In this document: positions 33,058-44,440 of the stretch, in pieces | Layout of the letters: each line of letters starts with the position of its first letter | Position numbering within the stretch: position 1 is the stretch's first letter | Assembly: GCF_023159225.1 (NCBI RefSeq) | Contig: NC_063174.1 | Location: forward strand, 35,165,691 to 35,229,690 | Direction: 5' to 3' | DNA: 64,000 bases | Origin: Perognathus longimembris pacificus | Taxonomy: Eukaryota; Chordata; Mammalia; Rodentia; Heteromyidae | Notes under the pieces: generated by a model | Seen by the model: the letters and a program-made list of their open reading frames with translations, nothing else | Database searches by the model: none | Told to the model about the DNA's origin: nothing | Translations under genes and position numbers: made by a program

Positions 33058-34040
33058 CCCTGAGATTTCATCTCAGTGTTTCCATTCAGGAAGCTTGAAC
33101 TCAAACAATAAATGCTGATGAGGATATGGGGTGAAAAAATGATCTATAATATACTACTATTAGTAATATAAATACAGTAGTGCAATCACTATAGAAAGTA
33201 GCATGAGGATTCCTCAAAAAGCTAAAATAGAACTAACATACAATCCAGAAGTATCATTCTTGGGCATATTATATCAAGATACAATAAATACATCTGAAAA
33301 TTCATGTTTACTGCAGCACTAGTCACAGCAGCTAAGTTATAGAAGCATCCTAGATGTCCTGGAAATGATGATTGCATCAAGACGATGTAGTAAATATACA
33401 CAATAGAATATTATTTGGCCATGAAGAAGGAAATATATCATTTTCAAGTAAATCTATCTGGAGCTAGATACCATAATGTAAAGCAAAATAATATTCTGAA
33501 GGACAAAGATTTCATATATGGAATCTAGACTTAAGAGGTATACACCTATGTAGATACATACATAGAAAAACACATTGTTAATATGAGACTGTTTAGGGGG
33601 CAAAAAAGAAAGAAATGGTGGAGAGTGAGTAATAACAAAATAGATTGTATATGTATGGAAACGGGTAAAGGAGAAAACTCAGTGAATGCTGTTTAATAAT
33701 AGAAGGGTAGAGGGATGGAGAAAGAGCTATAGAGAGGATTGATCTAATTGAAGTATATATACATTTGTGAAATGCCACAGTGTAACCCTCTGGTACAATT
33801 AATATACACTAAAGAATGAATAACAGATTCTGTTGAGGTTGAATACGAGCTGTGGGCAGCAAAGGGAAAGAGTCAAGGAAGGTAAATGTGATTGAAGTAT
33901 TCTATATATACATGTGAGTTAATACAATGCTGATACGTATTAAAAATTTGGGGGAGGATGAAGATTGAGAGGAAGTGATAAAGGGAGTGAATTATCAGGG
34001 TACATTGCGTGTACACATGGAAATATCACAATGAACTGCC
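33058..34040 (+). mobile_element. Old LINE-1 ORF2 end and 3' UTR
   Basis: GAGATTTCATCTCAGTGTTT, AATGCTGATGAGGATATGGG, CAATCCAGAAGTATCATTCT, ACTGCAGCACTAGTCACAGC and TATTATTTGGCCATGAAGAA lie in ORF2 order. Two similar 3' UTR segments follow (33600-33830 and 33840-34040). No frame is open. Confidence 0.85.
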
Positions 34041-34097
34041 CTCTAGCAAGCATGAGGGCCTGAGTTAACACTCCAGTACTGCCAAAAAAAAAAAAAA
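34041..34097 (+). mobile_element. ID-like SINE tail fragment
   Basis: CTAGCAAGCATGAGGGCCTG, then CACTCCAGTACTGCC and an A tail. Confidence 0.5.
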
Positions 34098-34689
34098 TGT
34101 CAAGGGTTTTATTTTCAGGCTCTTTACATATCTACAGTTATAAATGTTTTGTTAAGGTATTTCTTTCTCAGTAAAATAAAAGTAGATTTTCCTTCCTCTA
34201 ATTTGCATCTATTTTAGTTACTCAATCTATAATGGAAGCAATCAAGCCTCTACTTGACCTGAGTGAAACATTGCCATCTTGTGTTCTCCTGTTTAATACC
34301 TACTTGAGGCTTATTTCTATCCTGCTTCTGTTTTTACAGCTATCCTCCTTAGTGCATGGTTGTTGTAATATTTAAATTTTGTTATGAACTTACTGACTTA
34401 CCAATTTGAACTGTTTTTTTTATAAGTAGTAAGGATACTTCCATGAATATTTTCATCCTTGGAATTGCACTTTGTTGTTTTCTATTACTTCCATTGGTAA
34501 AGGCTACGGTCCAGGAGATTATGTTCGTTCCTTTTTTCTTCACAAGATAATTTCAAGATCCTCACATTCTTTTGTATTTGATTCTCTGTATTAAGTTTTC
34601 AAGATTATTGTTGGCATGCTGCATTCTTCAGACATCTTAACATAATGATACACATTCCAAACTCAATATACTCATAGCTTATATTCTAC

Positions 34690-35325
34690 AGTGTTTTTGT
34701 GAAACTTAAAAGAGTTTTATTCAGCTGTAAGAAAAAATTATATCCCTTTAAGGAAAATGCCTGGAATGGAAATCATCATGTTGTACAACATAAACCAGGC
34801 TCAATGCTCTACATGTAAATAATACTCACTTTCGTAAAGCTATAAGGTAATTGTTCAAAGCAGTTACAAAATGAAGACTAGGAAGCTGAAATGTATTTTT
34901 TCCAGGGTGGGGAGGGTGTCAAGAAAAGGAAAGGAGGGCTGGGGATATAGCCTAGTGGCAAGAGTGCCTGCCTCGGATACACGAGGCCCTAGGTTCGATT
35001 CCCCAGCACCACATATACAGAAAAAAACGGCCAGAAGTGGCGCTGTGGCTCAAGTGGCAGAGTGCTAGCCTTGAGCGGGAAGAAGCCAGGGACAGTGCTC
35101 AGGCCCTGAGTCCAAGGCCCAGGACTGGCCAAAAAAAAAAAAAAAGAAAAGGAAAGGAGATAAGTGGAGAGGAGTGGATGAATACAGTCATAATATTAGT
35201 GTTCATATATGAAAATGAAAACCAGGTAACTTTGGATATGTACAGCTGGGAGAAACGAGAACGATGGAAGGGGTGATATTGATCAAGATGCATTGTACTT
35301 GTAAACTAACAAAATCAAAAGCCCT
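34690..35325 (+). mobile_element. LINE-1 ORF2 end and 3' UTR, split by a young SINE
   Basis: GAGTTTTATTCAGCTGTAAG and GAAATCATCATGTTGTACAA are ORF2 end sequence. GGGTGATATTGATCAAGATG and GTACTTGTAAACTAACAAAA after the SINE are 3' UTR. Confidence 0.75.
34937..35143 (+). mobile_element. Type A SINE, young
   Basis: Near-identical to the other young copies, with a two-base insertion in the A-run between units (CAGAAAAAAACGG). Perfect duplication AAGAAAAGGAAAGGAG at 34921-34936 and 35144-35159. Confidence 0.96.
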
Positions 35326-35348
35326 TTGCTTGATTTCATGATAATAAA

Positions 35349-35583
35349 TTAGGGCATCAGTGGCTTGCACCTGTAATCCTAGCTACTCAGGAGGCTGAGA
35401 TCTTGAATATCACAGTTCAAAGCCAGCCAGGCCAGGAATGTCCATGAGACATCTCCAATTAACCACCCAGAAAGCCAGAAGTAGAGCTGTGGCTCAAGTG
35501 GTAGAGAGCTAGCCTTGAGTAGCAAAAAGAAACTCAGGAACAGCATCCTAAATTCAAGTTCAAGGTTCAGCACACACACACAG
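35349..35583 (+). mobile_element. Type B SINE
   Basis: CACCTGTAATCCTAGCTACT, CAAAGCCAGCCAGGCCAGGA, ACATCTCCAATTAACCACCC and GAGCTGTGGCTCAAGTGGTA, with a (CA)n tail. Confidence 0.9.
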
Positions 35584-35861
35584 AAAGATTGAATTAAGAA
35601 AAACAAGAGACAAAAGACATTAATAGTCTTAGCAGTATTATAACAATGAGGCATTGTAATTTCTTTTTTAAATTGTGTTTGTTATTACATATGTTTCATA
35701 GTACACATTTTAACTTTCACAATGATGAAAATTATCATTCTACTCTACATAGCTTATGAAGTCAATGTACTTTAACAATAAAATCATTTTCTCCTTTAAA
35801 AAATGTTTTAGCATTCCAACTGTGAGGAAAAGTAGAAGGTATTTTTATTACTATTAAATAG

Positions 35862-36290
35862 TTGTACAAAGGAGTTGCCATTCAATAAAGTAGTTTATAA
35901 ACACAATGTATCTTCTTAAAAATATTTTTATTGTCTTTGAGTAGTTGAACAAGGAGTTGTCATTCAACAAAGCAGTTTAAATACTGAGAATGTCACTTTT
36001 CCTCATTTTTCCCCAACCCTCCTAGCCCCACCATTAGTTTTTGTTGTATTCTTGGTGATGGCCATTCCAGCTGGGTGAGATGGAATCTCAGTGTTACCTC
36101 GATTTGCATTTCCTTTATGGCCAGCGATGTTGATCATTTCTATATATGTCTATTGGCCATTTTTACTTATTATTCTAAGACGTCTCTATTTAGCTCATTT
36201 TCCCATTTATTAATTGGGTTGTTGGTTCTTCAAGGGTTTACTTTTTTAAGCTGCCTGTATAGTCTAGATATTGGGCTGTTGTCTGACAAG
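35862..36290 (-). mobile_element. LINE-1 3' end and ORF2, antisense; 3' part of an inverted LINE-1
   Basis: Two copies of the LINE-1 terminus (GTACAAAGGAGTTGCCATTC at about 35866, GAACAAGGAGTTGTCATTCA at about 35947) precede ORF2 sequence in reverse: TTCCAGCTGGGTGAGATGGA, TCGATTTGCATTTCCTTTAT and TGGGCTGTTGTCTGACAAGG. Confidence 0.8.
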
Positions 36291-36432
36291 GAGAAGATAA
36301 AGACTGAAATCTGGAAAGCAACATCATTTGCAATAGTCCTCTCTCCCCTCAAAAAAATAATAACCTAGGAATCAACTAACCAAGGATGTGAAGAACCTTT
36401 ACAACAAAAACTGTAAAATAATGAAGAAGGAT
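36291..36432 (+). mobile_element. LINE-1 ORF2 segment in opposite orientation to the adjoining one
   Basis: GGAAAGCAACATCATTTGCA, TAACCTAGGAATCAACTAAC and ACCTTTACAACAAAAACTGT come from an upstream part of ORF2 and read on the + strand. It directly abuts the antisense piece, as in twin-primed insertions. Confidence 0.72.
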
Positions 36433-36655
36433 GATTACATTGTTAGGTTATAAGGAAAGAAATTATGTATAAAAAAGTGAGATGTTAGTAGCATTAAAAT
36501 GAATCTACCCACAAGAAACCTTGTAGTGAGAAAGCTGTTTTCACTACAGTACATTATAGCCTCTAAATAAGTTGTGAATACTTTTATCTCTTACCCTGCT
36601 ATGGGAACATCTGTTTAGTTGAGCTTGTCTAAAAACTGGAAATAAAGAATTTTGT

Positions 36656-36700
36656 GGTTTTATTTCAAATTTTTATTATCAAACTGATGTACAGAGAGGT
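36656..36700 (-). mobile_element. LINE-1 micro-insertion, 45 bp, with target duplication
   Basis: The insert holds TTTCAAATTTTTATTATCAA and ACTGATGTACAGAGAGGT, the last bases of LINE-1 3' UTR plus tail in reverse. It is flanked by a perfect 15-bp duplication AATAAAGAATTTTGT at 36641-36655 and 36701-36715. Confidence 0.9.
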
Positions 36701-37633
36701 AATAAAGAATTTTGTTTGCTTTTAGGAAATACTCATTTTTCCCAGTTGCCCTCCAATTTTAAAATGCCTAACAAAATGTAGCACCTTATAATAATAATTG
36801 AAATCTTTCTAAAAGATATTCTTGGGGTTTCTTCCTCCTAAGTAGTTCTTTTCACTGCATTTCCTTTAGCTCATCTATGTCCTACTCTTATTTTTTTTAT
36901 CACTTTTGCCTGTTTTGGCAAGAATCTGATTTTATGAGAAAGGAACTTCGGACATGGTGATCATGTTTTCAGTGCAGATGCTTACTTTTCAATGGCTACC
37001 AAGGAAAATTACCCCATTCTGGGCAAAAGAGCAAAATTTGAGTTTCTAAAGTTTGTTGGCAGTAAGCTATTTGCAGATGGTCTTCAAAGTCTAAATAAGG
37101 ATATTTTCTTTTATTCACAATTAAGATGTTTCAGGATAGCCTAAATTTATGTTGTTGTATGAACATTAAAAATTAGCTTTAAGTACATCAAGTAATACAT
37201 AGTTTGTGAGGAGTTTTGTAGGACAGCCATTATCTTTCTGCTTATAGTAAAGTATTCTAGCCACATTTAAAATGAAACTAAACCATAGAGTACTTGGAGC
37301 GAAGATGCTAGGTTATGTTTTCACCAGTTCACTGACTAGAAAACAATTTCAACATGGATTATCTTTCTATTTATTTTTCTTATAGCTGTAGCTTCATAGA
37401 GGTATAATTAATGAATTCATATATTTATGACATGATAGGTGATGCTTTCTTTCAACATATATATGCATACGTGATTATCACAATCAAATCTATTACCTAA
37501 CATAGTTATTAATATTAACATCAGCATTTCATTTTTCCATGAAATGTGATTAAAAAACAGGGCTATTTAAGAATAATACAAAGATGAATGTTAAAATCTG
37601 TTATAAAAAGTGATTTGTGATCCTTTCACTAAG

Positions 37634-38065
37634 ATGTTGCCTAAAGTGAAGAAGGAACTACCTTACCCTCCCAAAGCAAAGTTAAACCAAAGGCTTTGAA
37701 GGGCAAGAAGGCAATGCTAAAAGGCTTTCATAGCCTTAAAAAGACTGCCCAGAAACCCTAGAAAGAGCTCCCTTAGGAGAAACAAGGTTAAACACACTAT
37801 ACATCATCAAGTTCTTCCTCACCAGTGGGTCAGCCATGAAAGATAGAAGACAACAACATATTTGTGCTAATTGTGAATGTCAAGGCCGTCAACCACCACA
37901 TCAAACAGGCTGAGAAGAAGCTCTATGATACTGATGTGAATAAGGTCAATACCCTGGTCAGGTGTGATTGAGAAAAGAAAGTACATATTGACAGGCTCCT
38001 GATTGTGGTACTTAGAATATTATCGACAAATTTTTAATCATCCAAACTTAAGTCCATCTAGTGAA
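37634..38065 (+). pseudogene. RPL23A: Processed pseudogene of ribosomal protein L23a
   Basis: The sequence follows the RPL23A mRNA in order without introns. It has a lysine-rich start (ATGTTGCCTAAAGTGAAGAA for the usual MAPKAKKE), the GGCAAGAAGGCAATGCTAAA region, then ATCATCAAGTTCTTCCTCAC, GACAACAACATATTTGTGCT (EDNNTLVF region), GTCAAGGCCGTCAACCACCA, AGAAGAAGCTCTATGATACT and AAGGTCAATACCCTGGTCAG. RPL23A is a large-subunit ribosomal protein of about 156 residues. This copy has several frameshifts and in-frame stops, a missing segment after the middle, and a lost stop codon (CAA for TAA), so it is dead. 3' UTR-like sequence (ACTTAAGTCCATCTAG) follows. No A tail or clear target duplication is left, which indicates age. 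Confidence 0.93.
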
Positions 38066-38661
38066 GTGTGAAAATAACTCGATTTATTTTTAAAAGATTA
38101 TGGTGCTAAACAGTGCTCACTTCTGTTTATTGGAATGGATTACTGAACAAAGGATGGCATTTAAGTATTAGCAACTAAAGTGAGATGCTTCATAAAGTGA
38201 AAAAACACATGGAAGATTTTTAGTCAAAATGTATTGTACAAAGATGTATTATTTCTTGTAATCCCAACAACTAGTTTTTATCCTTGTGTTAAATAAGTTT
38301 TCTCCTTGAGCCAGATGAATCAGATTGCATTATAGAAGCTGAGCAACAATTATAAGAATACATAATTTTCTTTAAGTACCATCACTGCTTCTTACCTAGC
38401 ATAGTAATTTGTCAGTCAGAAGAAATAAAATGAGATAAAAACAATTTGATTTAATTTACTACCTTTTGCTCATTGCTTATTGACTGCAGCATGAGATGAA
38501 GTTGAGTTAATATTTCAAATTTTATTTTCCTTTCTTGCTTTCTTCATACAGTTATACAATCTTCTTTGGCCTTTCATCACAACCAGATCTTAACTTATAA
38601 ATTCCACAAGTTGAACTGGAGAGTGGGGAGGGGATGTATCTTTTTTCATAAAAAAAGTTAT

Positions 38662-38850
38662 ATTAGCCAGGTGCTGATGGCTCAAACCTATATAAGATGT
38701 GAGTATCATAACTTGAAGCCAGCCCTGGCAGAAAAGTCTATGAATCTCTTATCTCCAGCAAAAAACAGGTTTAACTCAAGTAGTACAGCACCAGCCTTGA
38801 GCAAACAAAGCCTACAGGAGTGAAGAGTCCTGAGTGCAAGCCCCAATACC

Positions 38851-38852
<2 letters not shown>
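38662..38852 (+). mobile_element. Type B SINE, internally deleted
   Basis: GCCAGGTGCTGATGGCTCAA, GAAGCCAGCCCTGGCAGAAA and GCACCAGCCTTGAGCAAACA. The CTACTCAGGAGG block is missing. Confidence 0.82.

Positions 38853-38887
<35 letters not shown>
38853..38887 (+). repeat. (CA)n microsatellite
   Basis: About 17 CA units forming the tail of the SINE just before it. Confidence 0.96.
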
Positions 38888-38889
<2 letters not shown>

Positions 38890-39114
38890 ATGTTTCTTTA
38901 GTGAGTGGACAAAAATGTAACTATTTATGGAGATTAAACCCCCAAAGAAAATATAGACCGTAGCAATAAGAGTATTTTCAACTTCATTAGAATAGCTTTT
39001 CATTTTTCCTTTTAACTCTTTAAAATTTTAACAGTATGTTTTAATATCATAACTGTTTGACTTCAGTTGTATACAGACACTAACATCTAAATTACCCTGA
39101 TTTTAAAAAAATTA

Positions 39115-39780
39115 GTGTTACTTATCTTCAACATGTTAATTGATTTATACAAAGAATCTTGATCAGTTTCACCCTTTCTGTCATTCTCTCATCCCCTATC
39201 TAGCCCAACTCTACCCATTCCTTCAAATTTCCTGGTTGCATTTCACATGTGTACATTGAGTCTTCATAATTGCCTTTGCTACAATTCCTATCTCCATTTG
39301 TCTGTCCTTCACCACTTAACTTCACCATCCACAATTTTAAATAAGACATTTTTCAGCATCTGGATTTTATTTTGTTAAATGTTCAAAGTAGTTAAACCAT
39401 GGAAATCTACTATAGTCAGTTTTATTGTGTATATCTGTGTATGGACCTGTATGTTTTTTCATATTTATTTATATTTTAGATCTAGCTTCCATATATTTAA
39501 AAAATATTTCCTTTGTCTCTTGAGTCTGACCTACTTCGTTCAACATAATTTTTCCCTCTATTTCCCTGGAAGCAAGATAATATTCTTTCTTATGTATCAT
39601 GAAATTCCCACTATATATATCAAAAGATAGACATCTTCCAATCTTTTGGATACATCAGATCATAGGGAAGTTGTATTTTCAGGTTTTTGAGAAATATCCA
39701 GTGCCTTCCATAGTGGCAGCACAAATTTACATTCCTGCTAACAGAATAATAGCAAAAGGTAAGATGACTAAGAAGATTAG
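39115..39780 (-). mobile_element. LINE-1 3' UTR and ORF2 end, antisense
   Basis: TCTTGATCAGTTTCACCCTT, CACATGTGTACATTGAGTCT, CTTCGTTCAACATAATTTTT, TTCCCTGGAAGCAAGATAAT and CAAATTTACATTCCTGCTAA lie in reverse LINE-1 order. Confidence 0.82.
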
Positions 39781-39825
39781 ACCATGAGTGTAAGTCATTC
39801 CTCTCATTAGTAGTTTATTTTTTGA

Positions 39826-40213
39826 AGTCATAGCTCTTGGACCAGCATCATAAGAATAACCTGGAAAAACATTAGAAATGCTTATTTCAAGGCTTCATCT
39901 AAACATTATGATCATACTGTTTTCAATAAGGCCTGTAGAAGATTTTTTTTCTTTTTTGGCAGGGGGTATGTGGAACTAAGGTTTACTCAGAGCCTTGTGA
40001 TAGCAAGTCAAATGCTTACCCTGTCCTCAGCACATTTTTTTTCTGTAATTAGTTTTTGGGTAGGGTCTAATGCTTCTGTCTGAGACTACCCTCAGTCAGT
40101 GATCCTCCTTTCTATGCCTCCATTTTAGCTTGGATTACAGGCTTTCGCATCACATCCAGCCCTGTAAAAAATTCTGATGCACTAGTCACTAACTTTGACC
40201 AACACTGCTTGAG
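39826..40213 (+). mobile_element. MER20 (hAT-Charlie) split by a SINE
   Basis: TTGGACCAGCATCATAAGAA, TAACCTGGAAAAACATTAGA and AAATGCTTATTTCAAGGCTT form the first part; ATTCTGATGCACTAGTCACT and GACCAACACTGCTTG form the last. The order matches MER20, and a type C SINE separates the parts. Confidence 0.72.
39943..40160 (-). mobile_element. Type C (old B1-ID) SINE inside MER20
   Basis: GGAACTAAGGTTTACTCAGA and AGCAAGTCAAATGCTTACCC at the ID end, then TCAGTGATCCTCCTTTCTAT, TTGGATTACAGGCTTTCGCA at the B1 end. Confidence 0.65.
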
Positions 40214-41025
40214 CCATTATCTCACCTTGACATAAGTATAACAGAATTAATAATGGCCATTAGCTAGTGTGTCAAAAATAGTCTTTGCTGTTTAAGATTA
40301 ATCAATAAAGAGAACCTTGGTAATTTTTAGAAGAGAATTTTATTAAATCCACCTAGCAATAATGTAAGCATAAATCACAAATGTTCCACTCCATTTATAA
40401 AACATGTTATATAAATAAGTAAAACACTAATGATTTTTTTACTGTGAGTCACCATCATATGAGAAATTTCCTCTAAAGTTTAAAAATTGGTATGAATTTC
40501 ATCAACAAAATTTTTTCAGTTACAGAACTATTGCTTATTAGACCATTTTACAACTTAGAAGTTTTGAAGGAACTTTCTCGCTTTAACATTTTCTTCAAAG
40601 AGTCATGGATAAAAGGAAGAGATCACACACATGACATTTCATTTGTGATTCCAACTTTCAAAGAAAATATTTAGAAGATAAATACCTTCATTAAAGACAG
40701 TAACTAAATCCAACTTAAATCTCATTGTTTGGAGCCCTACTAGTTTAAAAAAAAAAAACAGGATTCAAAAGAAACTTATCAGAAATGAGAGTATTATTTC
40801 TACTGTCCTTGAAGAGATAAAAGAACCTGAAAACCAAATTAATGTATAATTATGCTAATGAGGAAACATATTTCAAGATTTAAATACCATTCTTTTCCAA
40901 GCAATCACTGTGAAAATGAATATTATCACAGTGCTAATAAGCATTAAGAGTCACAGATAACCTGTTTTTTATGGCACAGATAACCTTTATTTCTCTGTTT
41001 TATTCTAATACACATGATTGAAAGT

Positions 41026-41211
41026 GATTACAAGCTACTCTGGAGGTTGAGAAGACAGCCTGGGCAGAAAAGTATAAGAGACTCTTTAAGTAAACAGCAA
41101 AAAGCCAGAAATGAAGGTGTACTCAGTGGTAGAGTGCTAGCCTTGAGAAAGGAATGAAGGGATAGCACCCAGGTACTAAGTTCTAGCCCCAGCACCAACA
41201 CCAAAAAAGAA
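41026..41211 (+). mobile_element. Type B SINE, partial
   Basis: AGCTACTCTGGAGGTTGAGA, CAGCCTGGGCAGAAAAGTAT and GGTAGAGTGCTAGCCTTGAG. The left end and part of the middle are lost. Confidence 0.75.
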
Positions 41212-41285
41212 AGAACTGAAGGAAGGAAGGGAAGGGGGGAAGTAGGGAGTGGCTGAAGAAGAAGAGAGGGAGGGAGAGCAGGTAG
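41212..41285 (+). repeat. GA-rich low-complexity tract
   Basis: GAAGGAAGGAAGGGAAGGGG and similar, the expanded tail of the SINE before it. Confidence 0.85.
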
Positions 41286-41775
41286 GAAACAGAATAAAGA
41301 AGGGTGATAAAGCCACCTTCTTTTGTTTTGATTTTCTAATAATTTTGACAATTATTATTTGTCATCTTTTAACGTTCTATATTAAGCTTTATTGTCTACA
41401 TTTTGCTTTCTAGTTGGCCTTCTCCATTTATTGTGCATAGATGTTTACCTTCAGCTCTTGCCTGCTAATACATCCTTCTAATTCATACTTCATATGACTG
41501 CTTCTTTCTGATGCCGATCACAGTATTTGAGTATAGTTCTTACCCTGCACTTGCCAGTGCAAGTTATTTTTTCTCTGTCCCCCTTTTTTTGCCCTCTTCA
41601 TCTTTGCTTCTTCTCTACTGTTCCTCGTGGCTTTGTTTTCCTCTTATCTTTCCTCTTATCCCTTTTGTCTAATTAATATGGTCAAAATTGCATACTTGTG
41701 AGTTCAATTGGAAAGTTAATGCACAGAAAACAACATTGGTATTCCTTGAATATGTATTTTGTTGTCTTACATTGT

Positions 41776-42260
41776 TGAACTGTAACAATAGCCCTCTTAA
41801 AGGATGTAGTTATGCTTTATTATTACTTCATCTTATTACTGAGTACACTAAAGCTAAGGGAAGTTAAATATTTTCTTCTAATTCACAAAGTGATAAGTAA
41901 TAAAGCCAGGTTTCGGGCTGTGAATGTGGCTTACCTGTAGTGTGCTTGCCTAGTATGCATGAAACCCTGGGTTTGATTCCTCAACACCACATAAACAGAA
42001 AAAGCTGGAAGTGGTACTGTGGCTCAAGTGAAAGAGGCACTAGCCTTGAGCAAAAAGAAGCCAGGGACAGTGCTCAGGCCCTGAGTCCAAGCCCCAGGAC
42101 TGGCAAAAACAAACTAACCAACAAATGAAGCCAGGTTTCAATTTGGGGTAGGTTTATATATTAATACGTTCCTGTATTAAACATTTATTGAGCACATATT
42201 TATTGAATATATTATGTGTTGAACACTTCACTAGATTCTGGGACAGAGCCTGCCCCTAGC
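41776..42260 (+). mobile_element. MIR-like ancient repeat, split by a type A SINE
   Basis: AATAGCCCTCTTAAAGGATG, AGCTAAGGGAAGTTAAATAT and AATAAAGCCAGGTTT follow the MIR core and end. After the SINE, CATTTATTGAGCACATATTT at about 42182 with TGTTGAACACTTCACTAG is another old copy of the same kind. Confidence 0.6.
41915..42126 (+). mobile_element. Type A SINE, older
   Basis: GGGCTGTGAATGTGGCTTAC through CCCCAGGACTGGCAAAAACA, with flanks AAGCCAGGTTTC on both sides. Confidence 0.92.
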
Positions 42261-42478
42261 TTATAAACATCTGTGTGAAACTTGTGATGTTTTATGGAAA
42301 AGATATAGTTGACAAATATGTAAGGATGATTTTCATACTGTGTTTAGAGAGACAGTATTGGAAAGGGAGAAAATAGTCTTTGGTCCTGTAGTCAAACATT
42401 GTGCTCCCAACTACCACCTGCTCACCATTAGAAACATCACTGCCTATCCGTGGCATCACTACAGTATGTATTTTCCTT

Positions 42479-42686
42479 TTTTTTTTTTTTTTTTTTTTGC
42501 CAGTCCTGAAGCTTGAACTCAGGGCCTGAGCACTGTCCTGGCTTCTTTTTGCTCAAGGCTAGCACTCTACCACTTGAGCCACAGTGCCACTTATGGCTTT
42601 CTCTATATATGTGGTGCTGAGGAATCGAAGCCAGGGCTTCATGTGTGCTAAGCTAGCACTCTACCACTAGGCCATATTCCTAGCCC
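42479..42686 (-). mobile_element. Type A SINE
   Basis: A tail of about 20 T, then GCCAGTCCTGAAGCTTGAAC through GGCCATATTCCTAGCCC. Imperfect duplication GTATTTTxC. Confidence 0.93.
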
Positions 42687-43604
42687 TGTATTTTTCTTTT
42701 ATGTTCTAAAATATAGAAGATCTATGTCTGTATGTCCAAATTTTCTAGGTATTAAGGAATAATTCAACATCTAACGTGACATATCTGTAGTTTAAAAAAT
42801 GACAAACTCTGCACAAAAAGTACATATACTCAATAACATCCTTTTCTTGGATTTTTAGGCCTTTTAAGTTTTTAATTTTTTAATATGTTACCAATATTTT
42901 TTAAATACCTCTTAATAATACAGTTTATACCGTTTTCTCAGAAGGTTCCAAAACCATATCAGATAGATTGGTTCTAGGAAATCAGGTGTAAGGCTGAGAT
43001 AATGCTACCTTATGTTTTTTTAGCTGTGAACTTAAAATGATAGCAACTCACATCAGAATTTAAGAGTTACAGATTTACTTTTTTGCTCTCTTCTGGCCTC
43101 TTCAGTTTAAAGATAGTTTATTGAGAAACATTCTTTGTGGAGTTTCTTTTAAAAGTTCAGCCACTGTTAAAAATTGTACTATCCTGAGATTTCAAATACC
43201 AGTAGACACATCAATTCTATATTCTATATAATTCCTTTATTCTATGTAATTAAAAGGAATTAACAATGTATATGTAACATTATTTAGTATCTAATATATA
43301 CTTGATTTATTTTAACTACTTGTCAGATCCTCAACTTTACTAAAAAGGAAAAAATAAAAAAAATAGTTCTAATGAAATACTGAAATGTCAACCTTACTCT
43401 TAACCCTCCATAATTTACTTTATATTTTGTTGTTTTTCTTCTTAGTTATTGGAATTTTTTATTTTGTTAGCTTTCTGTCCTGTATTGCTTCCAGTCATTA
43501 TAACTTCCTTTATATGTAGAAACTGAGGACTAGAAGTGGATTGTCATGTATTTTGTTCCCTAATTTTAACCTAAAATTTATCTTGATCATTACAGTACGA
43601 TATA

Positions 43605-44061
43605 CAGGCATACCTCATTTTGTAGAGCTTCAGTGTACTTCATTTCACAGTATTGCATGTTTTGCAAATTAATGATTTGTGGCTATCCTATGTCAAATGA
43701 GTCTATCAATACATGTTTCAACATGTGTTCACTTCATGCCTCTATTTTACCTTTTAGTAATTATCACAATATTCCAAATTTTAGTATTATACTTGTTGAT
43801 TAATCAGCAGTCTTCTATATCAAGTTAATATCCTCTACCAGCAAACAATTTGTGACACAGTGAAAATTAAGATGATCAGTAGCATATTTTAACGATCAAA
43901 TATTTTATGTAGGTAACTTTTAGACATAACACTATTTTACACTTAATAGACAACAGTTACTCTGAGTATAACTTTTATATCTATTGTTAAACAAAAAAAT
44001 TCAAATGATATGTTTTATTGTGGTCTGGAACCAAACCTTAGATATCTATGGGGTATGCCTG
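43605..44061 (+). mobile_element. Tigger1-type MITE (pogo/Tc1-mariner), complete
   Basis: The inverted ends CAGGCATACCTC and GGGTATGCCTG are flanked by TA on both sides (43603-43604, 44062-44063), the Tc1/mariner target duplication. Inside, CAAATTAATGATTTGTGGCT, ACATGTGTTCACTTCATGCC and TTTATTGTGGTCTGGAACCA match Tigger1 ends. At 457 bp it lacks a transposase gene and is an old non-autonomous copy. Confidence 0.92.
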
Positions 44062-44301
44062 TAGAACTCTTTTGACTTATCATTAGAAATGAAATTTTCT
44101 TGTGTCCTTCATTAGCTTATTCCTTATGTTGAGAATGGCCTCTCCTAAAACTCCTAGTGTATAGTTAAAGCCAACCATCCTTTAGAAAATAGTCAGATAG
44201 TTTATTTCTATTTAAGATTGTAAATATAGAGTTTTTTCTTCTAGCAAATACATGGGAAAAGTTGACTTTGAGTTTTTGTCCCTTTTAACCATATTATAAA
44301 A

Positions 44302-44440
44302 TGATTGAGCATGGAGGACACAACATGATCTCAGCTTTTCAGGGACTAGTTATTGCAAGAGTAACAGGAGAGCTGGAGTAAAGTGCTTGTCTTAGTATGC
44401 GCAAGGCCCTTAGTTAGATCACAAGTACCACAAAAAGAAA
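44302..44440 (+). mobile_element. Type C SINE remnant
   Basis: GAGCATGGAGGACACAACAT (B1-like), then GAGCTGGAGTAAAGTGCTTG and GCGCAAGGCCCTTAGTTAGA (ID-like). Confidence 0.5.
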
